This document shows positions 1-7,500 of a DNA stretch of 64,000 bases, piece after piece. The stretch's first letter is position 1. Each line of letters begins with the position of its first letter. The position numbers were made by a program, and so were the translations under genes. The stretch lies in NCBI GenBank assembly GCA_944322935.1, contig CALUQO010000007.1, positions 1 through 64,000 on the forward strand, read 5' to 3'. A model generated the notes under the pieces. It ran no database searches, was not told where the DNA came from, and was given only the letters and a program-made list of their open reading frames with translations. This DNA is from Candidatus Gastranaerophilales bacterium (lineage in GTDB: Bacteria > Cyanobacteriota > Vampirovibrionia > Gastranaerophilales > Gastranaerophilaceae).

Positions 1-140
1 CGATATTTACCTAAATTTCCAAGTTTTATACGGTCAAGCCTTCTATCAATAATCAACCTAACACTTTTATCTAAGGAGTTATACCATTCAAGATAAGGAC
101 ACTTCCCATTGATTGTTTTGTAATAAATTATTTCTTTCAT
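1..140 (-). CDS. Partial RelE/HigB-like toxin (N-terminal part)
   Basis: The first 46 codons run off the left edge. The peptide starts MKEIIYYKTINGKCPYLEWY and continues with LDKSVRLIIDRRLDRIKLGN. This matches the start of phage-derived Gp49-like/HigB toxins (RelE superfamily), which have a (P/F)-x-x-x-W motif followed by an arginine-rich helix ending in R-L-x-x-G-N. Family members are mRNA interferases of type II toxin-antitoxin modules in which the toxin gene comes first. The catalytic C-terminal half and any antitoxin gene lie outside the window. A perfect inverted repeat sits 9 bases upstream of the start codon, as expected for an autoregulated module. The family call is fairly secure; activity cannot be judged. 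Confidence 0.75.
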   Translation of the reverse strand, partial: MKEIIYYKTINGKCPYLEWYNSLDKSVRLIIDRRLDRIKLGNLGKY

Positions 141-148
141 ATTAATAT

Positions 149-166
149 TGTATCGAAAAAGATACA
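149..166. promoter_or_regulatory. Inverted repeat, likely toxin-antitoxin operator
   Basis: TGTATC-GAAAAA-GATACA is a perfect 6-bp inverted repeat with a 6-bp spacer. It lies directly upstream of the RelE/HigB-like start codon on the minus strand. Its position suits binding by the module's antitoxin; this is inferred from location only. Confidence 0.5.
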
Positions 167-252
167 GTGGGTCAAGTGGTAAATTATAATGTTATAACTT
201 TTACAATTTTTTTTGTTAATTGTATTGTTTCTTCTGTCTCAAGTATTTGCAA

Positions 253-299
253 TATATTTATTTCGGGTTCGGAAATAGTACCATTACCCGCCCCATTTT
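253..299 (+). repeat. Possible degenerate tRNA 3' tail
   Basis: The stretch contains GGTTCGG and then TTACCCGCCCCA followed by a T run. This resembles the T-loop and acceptor end of a tRNA-Gly, which typically ends TTACCCGCTCCA. A second GCGCCCCATTTTT lies at about 1119-1131. Both may be remnants like the clear tRNA-tail copies near 7.2 and 24.3 kb, but the parent gene is not in the window, so this is weak. Confidence 0.25.
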
Positions 300-495
300 T
301 ACTTGCTATATCTGCGTTTTAGTAGTTCGAACAAAATATCAAAATTCATATTTGCTCTATAATTGTATTTATAAATAAATCAAAACGAACTTTGAAAATT
401 TTAAACGCAGGGTAAAAGGAACTCTTTTCTACAGGTAGCTAACTAACAATATTATTATAGACTTCGGGTTGGTACCCGACTAGAAAGGGGGTCGT

Positions 496-576
496 ATGAA
501 CGATTTCAATATTAGTTTACTACTAATTTTTTTGATTTTGTGCATATTAAAAAACGGCTCTCATCATAAAAGATAA
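496..576 (+). CDS. 26-aa hydrophobic peptide, candidate type I toxin
   Basis: A 26-codon frame encodes a short acidic/polar start (MNDFN), one strongly hydrophobic segment (ISLLLIFLILCILK) and a basic tail (NGSHHKR). An excellent ribosome binding site, AGGGGG, ends about five bases before the ATG. Just upstream a CGGGT-TGGT-ACCCG hairpin is present. Overlapping the stop codon is a 10-bp hairpin, followed by a terminator-like structure. Length, single membrane segment, basic tail and structured 3' end all fit Fst/Ldr/TxpA-like membrane toxins of type I systems, whose antitoxin is an antisense RNA. No sequence-level match is claimed; a chance frame remains possible. Confidence 0.45.
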   Translation: MNDFNISLLLIFLILCILKNGSHHKR

Positions 577-636
577 GAACCGTTTAGACTTCGTACAGAG
601 TTCCCGATAGTCTGGCAAACTATCACCCTGTGTTTT
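552..636 (+). terminator. Hairpin plus terminator at 3' end of the 26-aa frame
   Basis: AAACGGCTCT (552-561) pairs with AGAACCGTTT (576-585) across the stop codon with one G-U pair. Then ACAG (595-598) and GATAGT (606-611) pair with ACTATC (619-624) and CTGT (628-631), followed by GTTTTTATT. This is a structured mRNA end that could also be the region overlapped by an antisense regulator. Confidence 0.5.
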
Positions 637-842
637 TATTATAAATTATATCTTTAAATTTTTCAATTCCATAATTACAAATTACAATATATTAACTCGA
701 TATTCTTTTATCACGGAATCAAGCAAAAGTGATTCTTTAGAATCAAAGGTATGATCTAATCTAGTGTCGCAGTTGCTGCCGGCTGACCGCAGCCAGCACC
801 TGCTCCCTTTTGTTCCCTTTTGCCTTTTTTGCCTTCTTTTTC

Positions 843-894
843 CACTCTGCCGAATAAAAGCTGACTAAATGTCAGGCTTTATTTTTATGAGGGG
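843..894. repeat. Hairpin repeat with conserved GACTAAATGTC loop (copy 1)
   Basis: The element reads CACTCTGCCGA, a stem arm, GACTAAATGTC (863-873), the matching arm, then GAGGGG. A second intact copy is at 24305-24352 with the same flanks and loop but different, still complementary, stem arms. A third copy is split by the RAYT element at 23485-24225. Changed but still pairing stems argue that the folded structure is kept. Confidence 0.6.
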
Positions 895-939
895 CTTTGA
901 TTTTGTGAAAATTGTAAAAATGGGGGCTTCACTATGTGA

Positions 940-1155
940 ACAATGTGTCACTCGCCTACACTTAACTTCGTTAAGTTCCGGTGACAGACTCACAAGTATC
1001 GCTTACGCTCTACTGTTCGCTTTGTCAAAAAATTCGTTCACGTCGCTTGGCTCCTTATCACGAATTTTTCTCGAACAAAATATAACTTTTTCAAAAAGTT
1101 CGTACAATGTCCCACAATGCGCCCCATTTTTAGACTCCTTCGGGAGTCTTTTTTA
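940..1155 (+). other. Hairpin tract ending in a terminator; possible small RNA
   Basis: This gene-free stretch holds ACTTAAC-TTC-GTTAAGT (960-976), AAAAATTCGT paired with ACGAATTTTT (1028-1069) and AACTTTTT/AAAAAGTT (1084-1100). It ends in a strong rho-independent terminator, AGACTCC-TTCG-GGAGTCT plus a T run (1132-1155). A plus-strand transcript evidently ends here, but no convincing protein frame precedes it. The rest of 170-1290 shows nothing further that I can support. Confidence 0.4.
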
Positions 1156-1290
1156 ATACGCTAATTCAATAACATGCAAAATCAAACCTAAATAGTATTA
1201 AAAAAAAAGATAAGTTTTATTAAGAATTATTCTTATTAGGGTTAAATTTTTTCCAAGTTATGTAAAAATATATAAAAAAAGGAGGTAAAG

Positions 1291-1845
1291 ATGAAAAAGA
1301 TATTTATACTTATTGCTGTTATGTTTATTTCAGCACCGGCGTTTGCGTCTATAGATACCTGGTTCAACACCAATCCGTACAAACAATATGATAAAGCAAT
1401 TACTTTGCAAAAAATTCACAATGATATTTATGACCAAAACGGCATTAAAATAGAAAAAAACATCTTTAAGTTCGAATATTCATACAAAGAAGGCGTTCCT
1501 TATGAATATGTAGTAACAAATAATACAGACAAAGACCTTGTGCTAAAAGGTATTGATTCTGACTATTATGCAAACAAAAACATAACGCGAAAAAGTCACT
1601 GGACAAGAGTAAATGTAAGGAACCTAAAATACTGGCAGACATACGTTCCATTCATTGATGACTATTACGGACTTAAAAGCACACTGGAACAAAATCCATA
1701 TCTGTATGATTTTCCGAAAGACTATACAATAAAGAAGGGTGAAAATCTCAGGATTCTCGCGATGGGTCTGTATCTAGACAAGATTCAGGATTTAACATTC
1801 ATTTTTGAAGATAACAACGGAAATGACCTAAAAATTACATTCTAG
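1291..1845 (+). CDS. Secreted protein of unknown function
   Basis: The 184-aa product begins with a clear Sec signal peptide (MKKIFILIAVMFISAPAFA, cleavage after AFA). The mature part is polar and rich in Tyr, Lys and Asn, with no motif I recognise and no further membrane segment. GGAGGT lies four bases before the ATG, so the start is secure. It is a single gene, convergent with the glycosyltransferase gene whose stop is only a few bases away. An envelope or exported location is supported; the role is unknown. Confidence 0.75.
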   Translation: MKKIFILIAVMFISAPAFASIDTWFNTNPYKQYDKAITLQKIHNDIYDQNGIKIEKNIFKFEYSYKEGVPYEYVVTNNTDKDLVLKGIDSDYYANKNITRKSHWTRVNVRNLKYWQTYVPFIDDYYGLKSTLEQNPYLYDFPKDYTIKKGENLRILAMGLYLDKIQDLTFIFEDNNGNDLKITF

Positions 1846-1846
1846 G

Positions 1847-4219
1847 TTATTTACTTCTCGAATAAATGTAAAAATCAGCAAACGAAGTTTCTTTTTGATT
1901 ATTCGCATCATAAGTATACTTGTTTGGAATAAATTTAAGAAGCTTCCAGTGAGAAACATTTGCATCAATCCAATCCGTAAATTTTCTATGTTTTACGTGG
2001 GTGCAATGTTTCTCATTTTTGTTAGAAGAATATATAATTACAAATTTGTCAGCAGAAGCAAACAATCTTTTCATATAAGAATTAAAGATCTCATCTTCAA
2101 TAAGGTGATAAACAACATCAAGCGAAAGAACAAGCTCTGCCTTATCACCTTTATACTCTTTTAGATTCTTAAATACATAATCCGGATAATTTTTAAACTT
2201 TTGTCTGCATATATCAACAACCTTATCAGAAACATCAAATCCCAAATATTGTTCGAAGTTAAATAATGACAATTGATTTCCGTCACCAAAGCCATATTCA
2301 ATAACACTTTTAACGTTATTTTCTTTAACAAAACTGTTAATTACATCTGCCTTAAATTGAGCAAGACGCCCATAGCTTCCGGCACCTGAGTTGCCATTAT
2401 TCAAATATCTTGCACACCAGTAATTTGCAGAATTAAACTTTGAACCAATAACCATTAAATCTAAACCTGAATCAAGATTTTGAGATGATATCTTAAAATC
2501 ATTTATAGAATAAATGTTTTTGTAATCAACATCTTTATTTATATTCTTTCTCACTCCATTAAAATCAGCACGGTTAGGCGCAACTCTGTCAAATTCAATA
2601 TCTAAAATTTCCTGATTTGCCGTAACACTATATATTTGATAATTTTCAAACACTTGTAAAATTTCAGCATTAAGCATTGTAGAATTATATTCTCGTAAGT
2701 GTTCCTTATTCCAAGGTTTCTGGTTTTCCGTCAGTCTGTGCGTTCTGGAGGGAGTTGTCAATATAAATTTACCCGAGTCTTTTAATACGCGTTTTATGTT
2801 ATTTAGATATAATTTTACATCGTCAACATGCTCTATTACGTGAAAAGAAAGCACAACATCAAAAGTTTTATCGCCAAATTCAAGATTCTTCCCGTCGTAA
2901 ACATAAAAATTACAATGGTCTTTTTTGTATATAGTTTGTGCCTTTTTTATTGCACTTTCTGAAATATCAACAGCATCTATTCTTTCACAATAATCAGCAA
3001 TATAATCCGTACCGTAACCGTCGCCACAGCCAATTTCAAGAACTCTGGAATTTTTATTTATGTATTGCTTCACATAGTCATATGCAAATTTATGGTCTAA
3101 AAATAAAATATAACTATAAATATCATCATTATATAATTCAAAAACATAATGATTGTTATTTAATTTGTCTTTCAGACAAGTGTACTTATTAAAAATATTT
3201 TTCAGTTGTTCATCATTACCTCCGGCCGCACCGTTTGTAGAGTAGAGTGTCTTTTCATTAAAAATTTGAAGCTCTCTAGCCGGATTTGTGTATGTAATTT
3301 GATTTATAGAATTTTCAATAACTTTAATTTTTTTATTATTTAAAACACACATTGCCCAGAACCATATGTCATCAGCACGTGGAGCAAGCTGCGTAAATAT
3401 ATCTTCATTTAAAATATCTTTATAAAAACAATTTGGAGGGTATAAAATACCACCTCCAGTTGTAGCAAAATTCAAAAAAGAACAAGTCTTATCCTCAATA
3501 CATTTTTTCCATTTTTCATAAGGCTCTATACAACCGAAAGCGTCAAAGGTAATCTTATGAGCTCTGTGACAATGGATATAGTCAGGATTTTTTAAATACG
3601 AGTTATAAAGCCTTTCCAGCCACTCAGATGGATAAAAAATATCGTCATCAGCCGACACAATAATGTCATTTGGATATTCTCTTATTGGTGGTATAAGTTT
3701 TTTATATGAACCAATGTTTTCACACCACTTTATAGTTAATCCGTTATCTTTTAGTTGCAATACCTTTTGAGGAAGGTCAGCTTCTTTATTCGGAAATTCT
3801 TCGGCTGCAAGCCACAATATCACCTCATCAGGTTTTAGAGTCTGGGTTAACAGAGAATACAAACAAAAATGCAGGTCATACATCCTCTCTGGAAAAGATG
3901 TCAACGACACAATAAGTTTTGGGGTTCTTGGCTGTTCGTTTATACCTGAATCTTTAAAATTTTCTATATCATAAATAATACGCTCTTTATTTATACCTTT
4001 TGTTAAAAGGAAATTAACTTTGTTTATAAATTCTTGCTGGGATTTTATTTTTTTATACAATGTATCTGTCTGTTTTTCGTTCTCTGTTTTTAATTCATTT
4101 ATACTTTGAATAATTCTGTTATATTTACTTTTTAGTTTTAATTTCAGGCCGCAAATTTTTACTACTTTATGTACTCCTTCATTTTTAATAGAAAATACAT
4201 TTTTAAGAAGCTTTTTCAT
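1847..4219 (-). CDS. Three-domain glycosyltransferase-methyltransferase-methyltransferase
   Basis: This 790-aa protein appears to combine three catalytic domains. After a basic start of the LPS/capsule-modifying type (MKKLLKNVFSIKNEG) and a coiled stretch, residues about 100-340 form a GT-A type glycosyltransferase with LIVSLTSFPERM and the metal-binding VSADDDIFYPSEWL. Residues about 375-560 are a class I SAM methyltransferase (VLEIGCGDGYG, then FDVVLSFHVIEHV). Residues about 610-790 are a second, shorter methyltransferase-like domain (VIEYGFGDGNQLS, ELVLSLDVVYHL). It probably builds and methylates a surface glycan from the cytoplasmic side. It stands alone, with no glycan cluster around it, and its ribosome site is weak. 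Family assignment is firm; substrates are unknown. Confidence 0.8.
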   Translation of the reverse strand: MKKLLKNVFSIKNEGVHKVVKICGLKLKLKSKYNRIIQSINELKTENEKQTDTLYKKIKSQQEFINKVNFLLTKGINKERIIYDIENFKDSGINEQPRTPKLIVSLTSFPERMYDLHFCLYSLLTQTLKPDEVILWLAAEEFPNKEADLPQKVLQLKDNGLTIKWCENIGSYKKLIPPIREYPNDIIVSADDDIFYPSEWLERLYNSYLKNPDYIHCHRAHKITFDAFGCIEPYEKWKKCIEDKTCSFLNFATTGGGILYPPNCFYKDILNEDIFTQLAPRADDIWFWAMCVLNNKKIKVIENSINQITYTNPARELQIFNEKTLYSTNGAAGGNDEQLKNIFNKYTCLKDKLNNNHYVFELYNDDIYSYILFLDHKFAYDYVKQYINKNSRVLEIGCGDGYGTDYIADYCERIDAVDISESAIKKAQTIYKKDHCNFYVYDGKNLEFGDKTFDVVLSFHVIEHVDDVKLYLNNIKRVLKDSGKFILTTPSRTHRLTENQKPWNKEHLREYNSTMLNAEILQVFENYQIYSVTANQEILDIEFDRVAPNRADFNGVRKNINKDVDYKNIYSINDFKISSQNLDSGLDLMVIGSKFNSANYWCARYLNNGNSGAGSYGRLAQFKADVINSFVKENNVKSVIEYGFGDGNQLSLFNFEQYLGFDVSDKVVDICRQKFKNYPDYVFKNLKEYKGDKAELVLSLDVVYHLIEDEIFNSYMKRLFASADKFVIIYSSNKNEKHCTHVKHRKFTDWIDANVSHWKLLKFIPNKYTYDANNQKETSFADFYIYSRSK

Positions 4220-4306
4220 TAATAAAATCCCATTTTTAATTAATATCTTAAACTTCTTTGAATTATAAATTAGAAAAGTTGCCTGTTTGTTCTAGTATCA
4301 GCACAA

Positions 4307-4326
4307 TAGTTCTAATTTTAGAACTA
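4307..4326. promoter_or_regulatory. Palindromic operator upstream of the XRE regulator
   Basis: TAGTTCTAA and TTAGAACTA form a perfect 9-bp inverted repeat with a 2-bp centre, ending 11 bases before the regulator's ATG. A related half site, GTTCTAG, lies at about 4289. This is the usual place for autoregulation by a small helix-turn-helix repressor. Confidence 0.6.
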
Positions 4327-4337
4327 ATATAAAAAAA

Positions 4338-4610
4338 ATGGTCGATAAATATTTACAAAACAGAAAAATCCTTCAAAAAGAACTTGCCCAAATAATAAAA
4401 GACAGCAGGCTCGCCAAGGACAAGTCTATATCTTTGATTTCTGCTGAAATAGGTATGACAAAATCTATGTGGGCTGATATGGAAAAAGGAATAAAAGATC
4501 CGCAGTTTTCTACCATTGTAAGAATGTCAGAGGGCCTGGATTTACCGCTTACTGTTCTTATTGAAAAGCTTATGAGCCAGCTTCCCGAAAATTTTTCTTT
4601 AATAGAATAA
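4338..4610 (+). CDS. XRE-family helix-turn-helix regulator
   Basis: The 90-aa protein is essentially one Cro/C1-type helix-turn-helix domain: LAQIIKDSRLAKDKSISLIS, the recognition region IGMTKSMWADMEKGIKDPQF, and TIVRMSEGLDLPLTVLIEKL. It probably represses its own promoter through the palindrome just upstream. The final 8 codons (ENFSLIE and stop) recur as a direct repeat at 5367-5394, on the other side of the hicAB locus, suggesting this 3' end was a duplication or insertion point. No partner toxin gene is adjacent in the same orientation. Confidence 0.85.
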   Translation: MVDKYLQNRKILQKELAQIIKDSRLAKDKSISLISAEIGMTKSMWADMEKGIKDPQFSTIVRMSEGLDLPLTVLIEKLMSQLPENFSLIE

Positions 4611-4614
4611 AAAG
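4587..4614 (+). repeat. Direct repeat flanking hicAB, copy 1 (xre 3' end)
   Basis: These 28 bases, from the last codons of the XRE gene through its stop and the following AAAAG, recur at 5367-5394 with a single mismatch. Confidence 0.75.
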
Positions 4615-4658
4615 GTCTTGTAGTTTTTAAAATAAAACGCAAGCCCCGAAAATACAAG
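4615..4658. terminator. Terminator-like inverted repeat after xre
   Basis: GTCTTGTA (4615-4622) pairs with TACAAGAC (4651-4658), followed by AAAAAG. It lies between the convergent XRE and HicB genes and could end either transcript. The loop is long, so it is a modest candidate. Confidence 0.35.
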
Positions 4659-4717
4659 ACAAAAAGCTGGGAAATCTGACCGCAATTTTTTATAATATAA
4701 AAAGTTTTGAGTTGATT

Positions 4718-5077
4718 TTATGCTGATTCAAGGTATGCATCAACTGCTTCATCAATTAATTTATTTATTGACTTAGAAGTTGCCGCTGATTTTTTTGCCA
4801 ATTTGTAATGTTTTTCAGGCGTTGTGCGATAAGGTATTTGTCCTTTATAATCAACAGGCTTTAATGGCTCCTGTATTTTTACACCGGCGTCAAGACATGC
4901 GCTTAAGTGAGAATAAAGGGCATCTTCAATCATTTTGACTGCTTCTTCGATTGTTTCGCCTTCAGACATACAGCCTTTTAACTCAACAACCGAGGCAACA
5001 TAACATTTGTCTTCATCCGACCATTCAAAACGGTATGACCAGGGTAATTTCAAATAATAATTTAAGTCTTTATCCAT
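4718..5077 (-). CDS. hicB: HicB-family antitoxin
   Basis: The 119-aa product has the HicB core in residues about 12-70 (YRFEWSDEDKCYVASVVELK, then GCMSEGETIEEAVKMIEDAL), a degenerate RNase H-like fold. A C-terminal ribbon-helix-helix-like tail follows (SKSINKLIDEAVDAYLES). In hicAB modules HicB neutralises the HicA mRNA interferase and represses the operon. It has a strong ribosome site (AAGGAGG) inside the end of hicA, and the two frames overlap by a few bases. The partner hicA is broken by a frameshift, so this antitoxin may now be an orphan acting only as a regulator. Confidence 0.88.
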   Translation of the reverse strand: MDKDLNYYLKLPWSYRFEWSDEDKCYVASVVELKGCMSEGETIEEAVKMIEDALYSHLSACLDAGVKIQEPLKPVDYKGQIPYRTTPEKHYKLAKKSAATSKSINKLIDEAVDAYLESA

Positions 5078-5299
5078 TTATAGCCTCCTTGACAAGCTTA
5101 ATTGCATATAATTTCAACGGTTTTTGAGTTTTAACAAGAGTAATCGCTGATTTATTTGATTTAGTAAAGGTTACATGTGAGCTACCACCTCTGGGGGGTC
5201 TTTCGATAAAACCAAAAGAAATCAAAACTTTTTGGGCTTCTTCAAAAGTTATAGGTTCAAGATTATTAATTTTTGAATTAATTTATCTCGTTTACTCAT
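5070..5299 (-). pseudogene. hicA: Frameshifted HicA toxin
   Basis: Translating from the ATG gives MSKRDKLIQKLI, and a one-base shift then restores LEPITFEEAQKVL, FGFIERPPRGGSSHVTFTK and LKLYAIKLVKEAING before the stop. This is HicA in order and length, including the active-site histidine in GSSHVTF. The span is 230 bases, one short of 77 codons, so a single-base deletion near codon 12-14 explains the break. The gene overlaps hicB as in intact modules. Inactivation of the toxin with retention of the antitoxin is the simplest reading; a sequencing error in the A/T-rich start is the alternative. Confidence 0.8.
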
Positions 5300-5305
5300 A
5301 TATGT

Positions 5306-5328
5306 ATGATATCATATTTTGATATCAA
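5306..5328. promoter_or_regulatory. Tandem palindromes upstream of hicA
   Basis: ATGATATCAT (5306-5315) and TTGATATCAA (5319-5328) are two perfect palindromes with a shared core, just upstream of the hicA start. They are suitable operators for the ribbon-helix-helix domain of HicB. Confidence 0.6.
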
Positions 5329-5366
5329 AATCAAGTGTTGCTATTTATAATCCTTTAATTATGCAT

Positions 5367-5394
5367 GAAAACTTTTCTTTAATAGAATAAAAAG
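5367..5394 (+). repeat. Direct repeat flanking hicAB, copy 2
   Basis: This is a 27/28 match to the 3' end of the XRE gene (4587-4614), including the in-frame ENFSLIE-stop codons, but with no gene body in front. The two copies bracket about 750 bp carrying the hicAB module. Confidence 0.75.
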
Positions 5395-5426
5395 TCCCGC
5401 CCTTTATTTTTTATAAAGACGGGACT
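5392..5426 (-). terminator. Terminator of the SIMPL-domain gene
   Basis: AGTCCCG..CTTTAT pairs with ATAAAG..CGGGACT around a T-rich loop, with A/T runs on both sides. It sits about 20 bases beyond the stop of the minus-strand SIMPL gene. Confidence 0.6.
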
Positions 5427-5447
5427 AAGTATTAATATATGTAGGTT

Positions 5448-6200
5448 TTACTTAACAAAATAAGATGCGTTAAGATTTGCAAAAAGTTTTATAACACCGC
5501 CATGAATCGGGCTTGCGCTTTCAACGGCTGCATCAGCAGAAGCACCTGCAAATGATGCATTTTTAGCAAGCATTCTATATTGCGGTCTTACAACATCATT
5601 TGTTGAACAGCTTCCGTTTACACTTTTTATACCGGCAAGGGTATTACCAGCGCTTGAGGCAAGTATCGCAGCTCTGGAATAAGCTTTTTTGCCTGCGATA
5701 GAAAGCAGTTCATCGCATTGTTTGTCATAAGATGAGATAGAAAAAGTTATATCATTAATATTTGTTGCTCCTGAGGATATAGCTTTGTCAATCATTTTGC
5801 CGGCATCTTTGATATTTTTTGTGTGTACAATTACGTTGTTAGAAACTTCATATTTGATTAAGTTCTTTTTATCATTTTTATAACTGTAAACGGGCGCTGC
5901 GTTAAAGTTTGCTGTTTTAACATAATCGCCGTTCTTAGTATTTATCATAGCAGACAGCTCGCTATAAACTTTATCGGATATTGCTTTATTTTCGTCTGTA
6001 GCTTTTTGCAAAGATTTTGCATCTTCTGTTTGTACAGCTATATTAATTTCCACGATATCAGGCGGGAGTTCTGTATTGGCTGATGTCGAAACAGATACAA
6101 AACCTCTTTCTACCGCATTGGCAGCAGCTTTCAAAGTCCCTGTAGAAATAAATCCAACTGTCAGTGCAGCAATAAGTGCAGCTGTAAAATACTTTTTCAT
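5448..6200 (-). CDS. SIMPL (DUF541) domain periplasmic protein
   Basis: The 250-aa protein has a signal peptide (KKYFTAALIAALTVGFIST) followed by one SIMPL/DUF541 domain. Typical features are RGFVSVSTSANTELPPDIVE, a central YSYKNDKKNLIKYEVSNNV and the ISSGATNINDITFSIS segment. Related proteins (BP26/OMP28, YggE) are periplasmic or outer-membrane associated and are linked to oxidative stress or envelope assembly; the exact role is not known. AAGGAGA before the ATG fixes the start. It is a single gene with its own terminator. Confidence 0.85.
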   Translation of the reverse strand: MKKYFTAALIAALTVGFISTGTLKAAANAVERGFVSVSTSANTELPPDIVEINIAVQTEDAKSLQKATDENKAISDKVYSELSAMINTKNGDYVKTANFNAAPVYSYKNDKKNLIKYEVSNNVIVHTKNIKDAGKMIDKAISSGATNINDITFSISSYDKQCDELLSIAGKKAYSRAAILASSAGNTLAGIKSVNGSCSTNDVVRPQYRMLAKNASFAGASADAAVESASPIHGGVIKLFANLNASYFVK

Positions 6201-6314
6201 TTTTTCTCCTTCTCAAAAATAATACCTACACAATTATAAACGATAATCATGAAAAAAAGTTCGTTTTTTATTTTATTTTTTGATATAAAATTTGATAAAA
6301 CATAAGAGGTGCTA

Positions 6315-7058
6315 ATGGATAATACTATTTTTATGCAGCTTCCGGTATGGCAAAAAAATCACTTAGAAGTTTGTATTGAAAAAGAGCTTTTTAAAGGAAA
6401 GAAAGTTCTTGAAGTAGGCGGGCGAACTCCGTATGAAGTTACAAAAACTCTCGAAGTAGAAAGCTGGACAGGGATAGATCCTGCTTTTAAACAAGATTGG
6501 GAGCCTTTTGATAATTACAGACTTCTTAAACGTTCAGTTCTTGACTTTGGCGACGATGACGAGTTTGACTTTATTTTCGCCACAAATTCTTTTGAACACA
6601 TAAACGGCTTTGATAAAGGCGTTCAAAACATGTATAGAATTTTGAAAAAGGGAGGCAAGCTATCTGCGCTTCTGGGGCCTATCTGGTCTTGTTATAAAGG
6701 TAGCCATACAGGATATAAAACAAAAGATAATGAAATAATTAACTTTAATAACATAAAATTGCCGCCATGGGCTCATCTTATTTATTCTCAAGAGGAAATA
6801 AAAGAAATCCTTTTAAAAAGCTACAGTCCAGAAATTGCACAGGATATAAGCAGCTGGATTTTTAACACGGATTTTTTAAACAGATTATTCTACGATGATT
6901 ACAGACAAACTATATTTTCTTCAAAATTTGAAGTTCTTGAATTCAGAGACTGGCACACATCAAAATTTCCGCCTGATGATTTACAAACTTTTTTGGAAAA
7001 CAAATATAACAAAAAAAATTTTTCCACTGTCAGCATAAAAATGCTGCTGGAAAAGTAA
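6315..7058 (+). CDS. Class I SAM-dependent methyltransferase
   Basis: The 247-aa protein shows the Rossmann methyltransferase pattern: KVLEVGGRTPYEV (motif I), WTGIDPAF, and FDFIFATNSFEHINGFDKG followed by YRILKKGGKLSALLGP. The C-terminal half (PPWAHLIYSQEEIKEILL onward) probably forms a substrate-binding extension. The ATG at 6315 is preferred because AAGAGGT lies 4-5 bases upstream; a GTG two codons earlier would overlap that site. The substrate is unknown; similar proteins act on sugars or small metabolites. It precedes the tRNA-Gly repeat region and has no operon partner. Confidence 0.75.
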   Translation: MDNTIFMQLPVWQKNHLEVCIEKELFKGKKVLEVGGRTPYEVTKTLEVESWTGIDPAFKQDWEPFDNYRLLKRSVLDFGDDDEFDFIFATNSFEHINGFDKGVQNMYRILKKGGKLSALLGPIWSCYKGSHTGYKTKDNEIINFNNIKLPPWAHLIYSQEEIKEILLKSYSPEIAQDISSWIFNTDFLNRLFYDDYRQTIFSSKFEVLEFRDWHTSKFPPDDLQTFLENKYNKKNFSTVSIKMLLEK

Positions 7059-7223
7059 CCGGAGTTTTTTTTAATTTTTGCACATCGTCATGCACCGGCA
7101 AAAATCACACTGTTATTATGAAACCGCAGACTTTTGAGGGAATTATCAATCATCCGCTAACAGCTTACGGGTTATCGTTGCCAAAAGTGTTTTCAGTTCT
7201 TGGCATTCTACAAAAAATGCAGA

Positions 7224-7263
7224 AGAAAAAAACTCTGCCATTTTTGGAGCGGACGACGGGACT
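7224..7263 (-). repeat. tRNA-Gly 3'-tail copy 1 with its own terminator
   Basis: Bases 7241-7263 repeat the last 19 bases of tRNA-Gly including encoded CCA, plus the following T/A run (23-base identity with 7678-7700). Downstream on the minus strand an AAAAATGCAGA/TCTGCCATTTTT hairpin acts as a terminator-like structure. Its arms differ from those after the real tRNA. Confidence 0.7.
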
Positions 7264-7358
7264 GTCTTGACCTGTTTGCGATAAACGTGCTTCGCTTTTT
7301 GCCTTTATATTGTTAATATACGGCAAAAACGCTTCGCACTCTGCTCACAGGTCGCTCG
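7248..7358. repeat. 111-bp direct repeat, copy 1
   Basis: Identical to 7501-7611 except for one base. It begins with the last 16 bases of the tRNA-Gly complement and contains the internal inverted repeat TTTTTGCC...GGCAAAAA. Confidence 0.9.
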
Positions 7359-7500
7359 CAACGGCAGTCTTGGCGAAGAATGAGCCATAGAGTGCCGGAG
7401 TGCTGGCGGTTTGCAGAGCAAACCGAACAGTAAACCGCAGATGTAGCAAACTTGTTTTGCGTACATATGCGAGAGAGGCAAAAAACTTGCAAAAAAAAAC

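Noticed and set aside
869-1156. 95-codon frame near the left end
   Set aside because: It crosses several hairpins and ends in the terminator itself; no ribosome site and Ser/Leu-rich composition.
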